A DNA stretch of 25,902 nt from Salinibacterium sp. NK8237. Lineage in GTDB: Bacteria; Actinomycetota; Actinomycetes; Actinomycetales; Microbacteriaceae. Under the pieces are notes generated by a model. That model was not told where the DNA came from. It was given only the letters and a program-made list of their open reading frames with translations, and ran no database searches. Position numbers and translations under genes: made by a program. Positions 19,310 through 25,902 of the stretch are shown one piece after another. The stretch covers positions 1-25,902 of the forward strand of contig NZ_JADYWE010000004.1 in NCBI RefSeq assembly GCF_015864955.1, read 5' to 3'. Positions within the stretch are counted from its first letter, which is position 1. Every line of letters begins with the position of its first letter.

Positions 19310-21172
19310 CTACTCTGTCGACTTATTCTTTTTGCGCTTGGCCTGCGCCTCGGCCTGGAACGCCTGCAGGGTCTCCACCTCGTCTTCGACGATCGCATCA
19401 GCCTGAGCAATGTTGTCTGGCGATGGCAAACCGGTGTCGGAAAGAATGGCATCTTCGGTGACCTGCGAGATTCCGCCGCCCGACTGCGCGGCCTTCTTGC
19501 GGAGGCGATCGAGGGCAGCACGAAGCGGGTGAACCGTATCGCGCAACAGCGGCTCTTCGACCTCAAGACCGTAGAAGGTGCCGATTTGGTCGACGAACTG
19601 GGCACGTTGCGCTCGCTCATATGCACGACGCTCACGACTGAACGCCGTCACCGTGGCCGCACAGATCATCAGCATCACCACGCTGAACGGGAGCGCTGAG
19701 AGGATTGCCGCCGTTTGCAGTGTTTGCAGCCCACCGGTTACCAGCAAGGCGATCGCCAAGAACGATGCGAGCAGAGCGAAGAACACGCGGATGCGCTTGG
19801 GTGGTTCGGCGGAACCACCGGTAGCAATCATCGACATCACCAGCGCCCCCGAATCGGCGGAGGTGACGAAGAAGATTCCGATCAATAGGATCGCGCCGAA
19901 GGTGAGAGCGGTGCCCGCGGGGAGACCGGCGAGGAGGTCGAAGAGTGCCGAGTCGGCATCCACCGATCCATCGGCAGCGACCAAGCCACCCTGACCATAC
20001 AGCTCGCGGTAGATCGCGTTGCCGCCGAGCACGCTGAACCAGAGGAACGTGAGCACGGTGGGGACAAGCATGACGCCGCCCACGAACTCACGCACGGTGC
20101 GGCCCTTAGATACACGGGCAATAAAGACACCGACGAACGGGGCCCACGACATCCACCAGCCCCAGTAGAAGGTAGTCCACCCGGACTGCCACTGCTCGCC
20201 AGCTTGGCCTTCATACGCACTGACATTGAAACTGAGGCCGATGAAGCCCTGAAGGTAGTTACCCATCGACTGCACGAATTCGCGGAAAAGGAACGCCGTC
20301 GGCCCGACGATGAGAAGGAACACCAGCAGCACAGCCGCCAAGAGAAGGTTCGTGGTCGAAAGCCACTTCATACCGCGACCGATGCCCGAAACTAGCGACA
20401 AAATCGTGAACGCGACGATGACCACGATGACGGCGATCTGAGTGGTGAGGTTAGATTCGGCGATGCCGGTCTTTTCGAGACCAGCCGCGATTTGAAGAAC
20501 ACCAAGGCCGAGTGAAGTAGCAACACCAAAGACCGTGCCGACGAGCGCGATCACGTCGATGAGGTTGCCCCAGCCACCCCGAACGCGCTTGCCGAGCAGC
20601 GGCTCAAGAGTCCAGCGGATCGAGATGGGGCGACCGCGACGATGAATGGCGTATGCGAGGGCGAGGCCGACCACGACGTAAATAGCCCAGGCGTGCACAC
20701 CCCAGTGCAGGAACGTTTGACTCATCGCCTGCTGGGCGAGCTGAATCTCTGTGCCCGAAACACCGGGACGCGGGTTTGCGAAGTGGCTGAGGGGCTCGGC
20801 GACGCCATAGAACACGAGCCCGATTCCCATGCCTGCGGCAAACAGGAACGAGATCCAGGCGATCATCGAGAACTCGGGCTCGTCGTCATCCTTGCCCAGT
20901 TTGATGTCGCCGTAGCGACTAAACCCCAGATACAGGGCGAACGCGACAAAGAATGCCGCGATGAGCACGTAATACCAACTGAAGGAGTTGATGACGCTCG
21001 ATTGCAGCGACGTGAAGACCGCGTTCGCGAGATTCGGAGCGATGATCGAGAACGCCGTGATCGCGATGATGAGCCCGGCTGCTGGCCAGAAAACCCAGGG
21101 GGCGAGCATCCGCGTCGCTACAGGTCTCTGCGGCAGATCAGTCTCTGCGGGGGCTGTCGATTCTGCGGTCAC
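19310..21172 (-). CDS. BCCT family betaine/choline/carnitine transporter
   Basis: A 620-residue membrane protein with about 12 transmembrane helices, taking up quaternary ammonium compounds such as glycine betaine or choline for osmoprotection. The glycine-rich GMGIGLVFYG is at 114-123, followed by AEP (125-127). The tryptophan-rich BCCT signature GWTTFYWGWWMSW is at 331-343, and TSADSGALVMSM lies in a late helix. A cytoplasmic tail of about 90 mostly charged residues follows, like the tail of BetP that senses osmotic stress. The N-terminus is short, unlike BetP. The start is GTG with GGAG 6 nt upstream. Betaine specificity is likely but not proven. Confidence 0.94.
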   Translation of the reverse strand: MTAESTAPAETDLPQRPVATRMLAPWVFWPAAGLIIAITAFSIIAPNLANAVFTSLQSSVINSFSWYYVLIAAFFVAFALYLGFSRYGDIKLGKDDDEPEFSMIAWISFLFAAGMGIGLVFYGVAEPLSHFANPRPGVSGTEIQLAQQAMSQTFLHWGVHAWAIYVVVGLALAYAIHRRGRPISIRWTLEPLLGKRVRGGWGNLIDVIALVGTVFGVATSLGLGVLQIAAGLEKTGIAESNLTTQIAVIVVIVAFTILSLVSGIGRGMKWLSTTNLLLAAVLLVFLLIVGPTAFLFREFVQSMGNYLQGFIGLSFNVSAYEGQAGEQWQSGWTTFYWGWWMSWAPFVGVFIARVSKGRTVREFVGGVMLVPTVLTFLWFSVLGGNAIYRELYGQGGLVAADGSVDADSALFDLLAGLPAGTALTFGAILLIGIFFVTSADSGALVMSMIATGGSAEPPKRIRVFFALLASFLAIALLVTGGLQTLQTAAILSALPFSVVMLMICAATVTAFSRERRAYERAQRAQFVDQIGTFYGLEVEEPLLRDTVHPLRAALDRLRKKAAQSGGGISQVTEDAILSDTGLPSPDNIAQADAIVEDEVETLQAFQAEAQAKRKKNKSTE

Positions 21173-21258
21173 CGTGAACTCCGATCGCGTGGCAATTGCT
21201 GCATCAACAGTACAGAGCGAATGCGCCGCCCGCGACGAATATCGCGACGTGAGGCGGT

Positions 21259-21278
21259 TTTCAGGCGAGTTTCAGGCG
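21259..21278. repeat. 11-bp-spaced direct repeat after the Bcr/CflA gene
   Basis: TTTCAGGCG occurs at 21259-21267 and 21270-21278, 11 bp apart, about one helical turn. It lies just past the stop of the minus-strand efflux gene and about 90 bp upstream of the BCCT start. It could be a binding site for BCCT control or chance. Confidence 0.3.
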
Positions 21279-21282
21279 TTTT

Positions 21283-22524
21283 TTACTTCGCCACTGTCAC
21301 CGGCTCCGTCGGTGTGCCGGGCATCGTCGCGACTTGGGGCGTGATGCGGTTATGCAGAAGGAGAAGCAGCGGCGCCACGAGAGCCAGCCCGCCAAGGAGC
21401 AGTAACCAGCTGATCGGCTCGTCGCTCAGCACAAAACCGACGATCGGTGTCGCCACCGCGCCGAAACCAAACTGCATGGCTCCTAACAGCGCCGCGCGGC
21501 TTCCCAATAACGTGTGTCCACTCGACATCGCTAGGGACATGAACGAAGGCATGCCCAGGCCGAGTCCGAACTCGAGGATCGCAACCCCGACTACTACCGT
21601 GGGGAGACCGCCGCCGCCGATCACACTCACGATCGCAACAACGGCGCCCAACACCATCAACAACGATCCGCTCAGTGCAGTACGACGCGCGGGCCAGCGA
21701 TGCGCAAGCACCGTACTCACGAAGGCGCCGAGCAATACCGCAACGCCGGTGCCGCCGAAAACCAAACCAAATGCCGCGGGGCTAAGCCCGTAAATCTCTT
21801 GATACACGATGGATGCCCCACCGATATAAGCGAACAACACCATAAAGCTCGAGCCCACCGCGAGCGCCGGAATCAGGAACGCTCGGTCTCGGATGATGGT
21901 GCCATAGTCGCGAGCCACTGAACGAAGGCTTAACGAGCTGCGCTTCTCTGCGGGCAAGGACTCCGGAAGGTTTTTCACCGAGACGAGGATTGCGGCTAGC
22001 GCAAGAACCCCCAGTGCCCAGAAAACGGAGCGCCACCCCAGCGTGGTTTCGAGCACTCCCCCAATCGCGGGAGCAAGGATGGGGCCGAGCCCTGAAATGG
22101 TCATCAGCAGAGAGAAGAGGCGCACCGAGGCCGCACCCTCCGTGCGATCTCGCACGGAGGCATTGGAGACGACGAGAGCCACGCCACCTCCGGCACCTTG
22201 GAGCGCGCGAGCAAGGAGCAACACAGTGAAGTTCGGCGCGAACGCTGCAATGAGCGAACCGATGAGGAATAGTGCGAGACCGATCATGAGCGGACGTCGG
22301 CGACCAACAGCATCCGAAACGGGGCCGATGATCAATTGTGACAGTCCGAGCATGAGCAGGTAGACCGACAAGGTGAGCTGTGTCGTCGTCGAACTGACAT
22401 CGAGGTCACGAGCGATCTCGGGCAGTGATGGCAGAAACATGTCGGTCGTGAACGGAGCCAGAGCTGCGAGCAGAGCGAGCCCAATCACGAAGCCCGATCG
22501 TGGCGAAGCGGTCGGTGTTGTCAT
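21283..22524 (-). CDS. Bcr/CflA family multidrug efflux MFS transporter
   Basis: A 413-residue inner-membrane protein of the 12-helix drug:proton antiporter type. TTDMFLPSLPEIARDL (26-41) in helix 1 is the hallmark of the Bcr/CflA group, and Asp28 is the acidic residue linked to proton coupling in this family. Motif A, GPVSDAVGRRRP, is at 67-78. Motif C-like ISGLGPILAPAIGGVL lies in helix 5. The substrate could be a chloramphenicol- or bicyclomycin-like drug. It is divergent from a TetR-family gene 135 bp away, which is the classic layout for a repressor controlling an efflux pump. Confidence 0.93.
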   Translation of the reverse strand: MTTPTASPRSGFVIGLALLAALAPFTTDMFLPSLPEIARDLDVSSTTTQLTLSVYLLMLGLSQLIIGPVSDAVGRRRPLMIGLALFLIGSLIAAFAPNFTVLLLARALQGAGGGVALVVSNASVRDRTEGAASVRLFSLLMTISGLGPILAPAIGGVLETTLGWRSVFWALGVLALAAILVSVKNLPESLPAEKRSSLSLRSVARDYGTIIRDRAFLIPALAVGSSFMVLFAYIGGASIVYQEIYGLSPAAFGLVFGGTGVAVLLGAFVSTVLAHRWPARRTALSGSLLMVLGAVVAIVSVIGGGGLPTVVVGVAILEFGLGLGMPSFMSLAMSSGHTLLGSRAALLGAMQFGFGAVATPIVGFVLSDEPISWLLLLGGLALVAPLLLLLHNRITPQVATMPGTPTEPVTVAK

Positions 22525-22575
22525 GACGAGTCCTTGACGATTGGCGCGGAGTGAGCGGAAAGCTCAGTGAGTCCC

Positions 22576-22603
22576 TTAGTGGTACGCGTGTACAGGTTAG
22601 AAC
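22576..22603 (+). promoter_or_regulatory. Putative TetR-gene promoter with operator in its spacer
   Basis: TTAGTG (22576-22581) and TAGAAC (22598-22603) are 16 bp apart. The spacer contains GTACGCGTGTAC (22582-22593), a near-palindrome matching at 10 of 12 positions. On the other strand TTGTTC (22603-22608) could be the -35 of the efflux gene, so one bound repressor could block both promoters. Confidence 0.4.
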
Positions 22604-22659
22604 AACTGATGCGGGAGTACAAGTTTCTGGTTAGAGTAAACAGGAAACCAGGAGGTTCG

Positions 22660-23295
22660 ATGAGCAACGACGGTGTTCGCAGCGTCAAGCAGGCGCGAAG
22701 CATAGAACGGCGCGAAGCTATATTGAGCGCCGCCGTCACGATGTTCATGCGTGAGCGCGTTAGCGCCATCACCCACCGAAGCGTCGCCGCCGCAGCCAAC
22801 GTTCCCCTCGGCGCCATCCGGTATTACTTCTCCTCGAGAGAAGAACTCCTTCTTGAAACACTCACCCGCGTTGAACAACGACGACACGACGAAGCCACGC
22901 GGATACTCACCCGCGCAAGCCCCGCCAGCAGTATCCACGACTGCGCCGAGCTGCTCCTTCGAGCCTACGTAGGACCACCAAGCGGTTCACACAAACTTGA
23001 CGACCACCACCTCATCACGACGGTGGGCTGGCTCGTAGATGTGCCCCGCGAAAGCGCGGCCCTCTCCGCACGGCTGCTCGAGAACTGGCAACCAATCTCG
23101 GCCGACCTGCGTGCGATTCTTTACCGCTGCGATCGAGTGATGCCGGTCAACCTAGTCACGCACGTGATCGATGGAGCAATCGTCGTGAACTTCTCGTGGG
23201 AACGAGGCGAACTCGTCAGTCGCGTGCTCGATGCGGTGTCTCAGCAACTTGAGTTTGCACAGGCGCGAGGGCTGCACTTGCCGAAGCCAGATTAG
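22660..23295 (+). CDS. TetR/AcrR family transcriptional regulator
   Basis: The start is set at ATG 22660 because AGGAGG lies 4-5 nt upstream; the open frame extends back to 22567. The 211-residue protein has the TetR N-terminal DNA-binding domain: RREAILSAAVTMFMRE (17-32), then the helix-turn-helix ITHRSVAAAANVPLGAIRYYFSSREELL (37-64). The ligand-binding part is divergent and does not show its effector. It probably represses itself and the divergent Bcr/CflA pump until an inducer binds. A stem-loop after its stop separates it from the convergent oxidoreductase. Confidence 0.94.
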   Translation: MSNDGVRSVKQARSIERREAILSAAVTMFMRERVSAITHRSVAAAANVPLGAIRYYFSSREELLLETLTRVEQRRHDEATRILTRASPASSIHDCAELLLRAYVGPPSGSHKLDDHHLITTVGWLVDVPRESAALSARLLENWQPISADLRAILYRCDRVMPVNLVTHVIDGAIVVNFSWERGELVSRVLDAVSQQLEFAQARGLHLPKPD

Positions 23296-23298
23296 GTT

Positions 23299-23329
23299 GC
23301 GCTGTGTTCGACTGCGAGCACACGAGCGC
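23299..23329. terminator. Stem-loop between convergent TetR and oxidoreductase genes
   Basis: GCGCTGTGT pairs with ACACGAGCGC over 9 bp with one bulged base, around a 12-nt loop, in the 42-nt gap between the two stops. Placement suggests a two-way terminator. No T-tract is seen on either strand. Confidence 0.4.
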
Positions 23330-23337
23330 TCGGCCCA

Positions 23338-24381
23338 CTATTCCGACTGAAAGCGGTACCCGAGTTGCCAGCGAGCCGAATCGATCGTGTCGAGGATGGC
23401 GACGGTTTCGTCGAGCGAGTGCACCGGCGACTCAGTGAGACCCTGCGCCACAAATCCGGCGAGCGCCGTGGCTTGGTAGCTGAGCCCGCGGTGGCCAACC
23501 ACACCCGTCTCGTCTTTCCAGTGAATTGATTCTCCGTTGAAGCCGGACTTCGACAGCGTCAGCGAGGTGGGCGTGAAGAAGCCATTGCCCACCTGCAGCA
23601 GGGCGTCGGTGCCCGCGACGGATGCCGTGATGGGTGTGCGCGCGAGCAGCGTGGTGTTGAGCTGGGCCTGAGCCGCGCCCGCATAGCTGAGGGTAAGGAG
23701 AGATTGAGCATCCACCCCACTCTCGATGAGTGAGCCGACATTGTGCACGGCAGAAGGCGCGCCCAGAATCTGTGATGCGAAGGCGATGGGGTAAATGCCG
23801 AGGTCGAGCAGGGCTCCTCCCCCGCTGTCGAGCGAGCGAACCCGGTTCCCCTCGGGAATGTGCTGACCGTGGTCGGCGGTGACGAGATGAATACCGCCCA
23901 AGGTTCCGTCAGCAACAAGTTGGTTAATGATTGAGGTTTGGGGCAGGTAGCGAGTCCACATCGCTTCCATCGCGAACACCCCGGCGGCCCGGGCTGCGGC
24001 CACAATGTCGCGAGCTTCGGCGCCGGTCATGGCGAACGGCTTCTCCACCAGAATGTGCTTGCCCGCGGCGATCGACTGCAGCGCTAGATCGCGGTGCACG
24101 TGCTGCTGCGCAGCGATGTAGATCACGTCGACATCGGGGTTGGCCAGCAGCTCGGCATAGTCGCCGTAGGCCTTCTCGATACCCCAGGTGTTCGCAAACT
24201 CTTGGGCGCGGTCAAGACTGCGGGATGCCACGGCCACGAGCTTCTGCTCAGTGTGCGCGTGCACCGCCTCTGCGAACGTCGCGGCGATTCCACCGGGCGC
24301 CATGATGCCCCAACGCAGTGCCGGAACGGAGTCTGCTGCAGGAATGATCGGGGCCGGGAACGTGGTGGGGAACACAAGCAT
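23338..24381 (-). CDS. Gfo/Idh/MocA family oxidoreductase
   Basis: A 347-residue NAD(P)-dependent dehydrogenase. The N-terminal Rossmann part starts LRWGIMAPGGIAATF (22-36), with VASRSLDRAQEFA (51-63) after strand 2. EKP at 113-115 gives the conserved Lys114, and GGALLDLGIYP (188-198) is the C-terminal domain signature with Asp193 and Tyr197. The pattern is closest to the dihydrodiol-dehydrogenase-like group that acts on sugars, polyols or inositol-like compounds; the substrate is unknown. ATG 24381 follows GAGAAGG with no gap, so GTG 24375, with normal spacing, may be the true start. A -10-like TAGACT lies upstream near 24425-24430. Confidence 0.92.
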   Translation of the reverse strand: MLVFPTTFPAPIIPAADSVPALRWGIMAPGGIAATFAEAVHAHTEQKLVAVASRSLDRAQEFANTWGIEKAYGDYAELLANPDVDVIYIAAQQHVHRDLALQSIAAGKHILVEKPFAMTGAEARDIVAAARAAGVFAMEAMWTRYLPQTSIINQLVADGTLGGIHLVTADHGQHIPEGNRVRSLDSGGGALLDLGIYPIAFASQILGAPSAVHNVGSLIESGVDAQSLLTLSYAGAAQAQLNTTLLARTPITASVAGTDALLQVGNGFFTPTSLTLSKSGFNGESIHWKDETGVVGHRGLSYQATALAGFVAQGLTESPVHSLDETVAILDTIDSARWQLGYRFQSE

Positions 24382-24603
24382 CCTTCTCGTCGGGGAGGAC
24401 TGCGGCGGCGCAGGCCTCGACCAGTCTAAGTCGCGAACAGGCGTTGGCCTCCGTGCGCAGTTGGCCTCCGAAGTGGGCGCCCAGAAGAGCGATCTCCGCC
24501 CGAACGACCCGGGGCTAGGACTGCTTCTGCTAGCGTCAGCCCTTTGTGCTTGGGATTACCTCTCCTGCAGCTCCTCCACCCGACCAACAGGAGAACTACC
24601 GTG

Positions 24604-25902
24604 ATGCCTCGCCCTAAAATCTTGCCCAGCATTACCACTGTCGCCCTTGCGCTTGCCTTGACTTTCGTCGGCGCACTGCCAGCGAACGCCGCCGCAACGT
24701 ACCTCGTCAGCAGTTGGGGCGGCATGCCAGACGCGTTCGCTTACGCGTCCGATGGCGGCACCGTGAAACTCATTGCCGATATCGTTGCTCCGGCAGGCAG
24801 GTCAATAACGGTCAAACCGGGCGAATCGATCACGCTTGACCTCAACGGGCATGACCTCACCGTCAACAATGACGTCCCTGACTCTCTGGCGGCGATTGAG
24901 GTTCCCAGCACCTCCACGCTCACCATCGTTGCCCCCGGCGGCGGAACGCTCACAGCAACCGGAGGCCGGTACAGTGCGGGCATCGGCGGCAATGAAGGCA
25001 ACGCTGGCGGCTCCGTCATTGTTAACAGTGGCACCATCACCGCACAAGGCGGCCGCTTCGGCGCGGGAATCGGCGGCGGAGACGGAGGCGATGGCGGCAC
25101 CACCACCGTCAACGGCGGCACCATCAGCGCGATCGGAGGCTTCGCGGCCGCAGGCATCGGCGGCGGCCAGGAAGGCGACGGCGGCTCCGTCATCGTCAAC
25201 AGCGGCACAATCCTCGCAACCGGCGGCTACCACGGCGCAGGCATCGGCGGCGGCCTTAACGGCAACGGCGGCACCACCACCAACAGCGGCACCATCACCG
25301 CAACCGGAGGCAACAGAAGCGCAGGCATCGGCGGCGGCCTTAACGGCAACGGCGGCACCACCTCTCAGAGCGGCGGCACCATCAGCGCGATCGGAGGCTT
25401 CGCGGCCGCAGGCATCGGCGGCGGCCAGGAAGGCGACGGCGGCACCACGACCGTTAGCGGTGGCACGCTAGACGCAACCGGAGGCGGCAGTGGCGCGGGC
25501 ATCGGCGGCGGATATCAGGGCAACGGCGGCACCACCATCCTCACCGGAGGCACCACCACCGCTACCGGCGACAACTCAGGCGCAGGCATCGGCGGCGGCC
25601 AGGACAGCTCCTCCTCTGGAGTACTCGACATTCACGGCATCGGCGCACCAGGGGCAGCTACTAATGGTGGAGACCCGAACGGTGCCCTCATCACCAATTC
25701 CACGACTCCGGTAGGGATCGGCTATACGGCCGCTACCGCCACTGTTGGCTCCGGCGGTCAGATCAGTGTCGAATTCGTGCGCATCGCGACCTTCGACGCG
25801 GCCGGCGGAACGGCAACCGACACCGCATTTGTTGCCATCGGCGACACTCTCACTGAACCCACCGACCCCACCCGCAGCGGCTACACCTTCGCCGGCTGGA
25901 CA
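24604..25902 (+). CDS. Secreted glycine-rich repeat surface protein, 3' part outside window
   Basis: An open frame of 433 codons runs to the right edge with no stop. The start is ATG 24604, or GTG 24601, which is better spaced from AGGAGA at 24589-24594. Residues 1-29 are a signal peptide: Lys5, a hydrophobic core (13-25), and a likely ANA cleavage site (27-29). A beta-rich segment follows, then seven repeats of 28-29 residues with consensus AxGGxxxAGIGGGxxGxGG and GGTI (about 24958-25560), plus a degenerate eighth. The visible end (TFDAAGG, then PTRSGYTFAGW) matches an InlB B-repeat/Listeria-Bacteroides repeat. It is probably an adhesin-like wall or secreted protein. Anchor and other C-terminal domains are not visible. 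Confidence 0.85.
   Translation, partial: MPRPKILPSITTVALALALTFVGALPANAAATYLVSSWGGMPDAFAYASDGGTVKLIADIVAPAGRSITVKPGESITLDLNGHDLTVNNDVPDSLAAIEVPSTSTLTIVAPGGGTLTATGGRYSAGIGGNEGNAGGSVIVNSGTITAQGGRFGAGIGGGDGGDGGTTTVNGGTISAIGGFAAAGIGGGQEGDGGSVIVNSGTILATGGYHGAGIGGGLNGNGGTTTNSGTITATGGNRSAGIGGGLNGNGGTTSQSGGTISAIGGFAAAGIGGGQEGDGGTTTVSGGTLDATGGGSGAGIGGGYQGNGGTTILTGGTTTATGDNSGAGIGGGQDSSSSGVLDIHGIGAPGAATNGGDPNGALITNSTTPVGIGYTAATATVGSGGQISVEFVRIATFDAAGGTATDTAFVAIGDTLTEPTDPTRSGYTFAGWT
24958..25560 (+). repeat. Tandem in-frame repeats of 84-87 bp in the surface protein
   Basis: Seven units, six of 87 bp and one of 84 bp (the fourth), each encode one glycine-rich 28-29-residue repeat. Units 3 and 6 share an exact 73-bp match (25113-25185 and 25371-25443), exactly three units (258 bp) apart. 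Units 4 and 5 share an exact 42-bp match (25237-25278 and 25321-25362). The array is built for unequal exchange, so copy number may vary between strains. Confidence 0.85.

Noticed and set aside
20642..21793. 383-codon plus frame opposite the BCCT and Bcr/CflA genes
   Set aside because: It spans two well-supported minus-strand membrane protein genes and the gap between them; its product has no domain character.
24741..25471. Long open frames on the other strand and in another plus frame across the surface-protein repeats
   Set aside because: They arise because the GC-rich repeat unit has few stop-like triplets in any frame. Their products are Pro/Ala/Ser low complexity, and only the 24604 frame has a signal peptide and a recognisable domain.
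24958..25560. CRISPR-like array
   Set aside because: The repeats are contiguous, in frame and coding, with no unique spacers between identical repeats.

Overview
The window looks like chromosomal DNA of a high-GC actinobacterium, most likely a member of the Microbacteriaceae. Three things point there: the 16S and 23S rRNA sequences (including the actinobacterial helix-54 insertion in 23S), an actinobacterial-type tmRNA tag (ANSKRTDFALAA), and the gene order prfB-ftsE-ftsX-smpB-ssrA, which is typical of Actinobacteria. No database search was possible, so genus and species are not claimed.

Layout. 1-5109: an rRNA operon on the minus strand (23S cut by the left edge, a spacer without tRNA genes, then 16S), followed by its leader and a putative promoter to about 5480. 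5900-6385: a GNAT acetyltransferase. 6511-9784: a galE-galT-galK operon whose genes overlap by ATGA; two palindromes in front of it look like operators. 9822-10196: the tmRNA gene (minus). 10364-11310: a glutaredoxin-like protein and a SIMPL-domain protein (plus). 11345-14892: smpB, ftsX, ftsE and prfB, read from the minus strand in the order prfB-ftsE-ftsX-smpB. This block joins translation termination, trans-translation rescue and the FtsEX divisome ABC system. 14991-16953: an MFS transporter and a LysE/RhtB exporter. 16943-17596: an NAD(P)-binding SDR-like protein. 17736-19216: four tightly coupled minus-strand genes resembling the pilin end of a Tad/Flp locus (Flp-like peptide, two TadE-like proteins, a TadG-like protein), with no motor genes in the window. 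19310-21172: a BCCT betaine/choline-type transporter. 21283-23295: a Bcr/CflA drug-efflux MFS gene divergent from a TetR-family regulator. 23338-24381: a Gfo/Idh/MocA oxidoreductase. 24604-end: the 5' part of a secreted, glycine-rich tandem-repeat surface protein entering an InlB B-repeat-like domain, cut by the right edge.

Most of the window is ordinary housekeeping and transport. The least ordinary parts are the motor-less Tad-like pilin cassette, the repeat-built surface protein with an exact 73-bp internal duplication, the paired palindromes before galE, and a GalT that has lost the usual metal-binding CxxC. No clearly new defence or mobile system was seen. There are no IS elements, integrases or CRISPR arrays.
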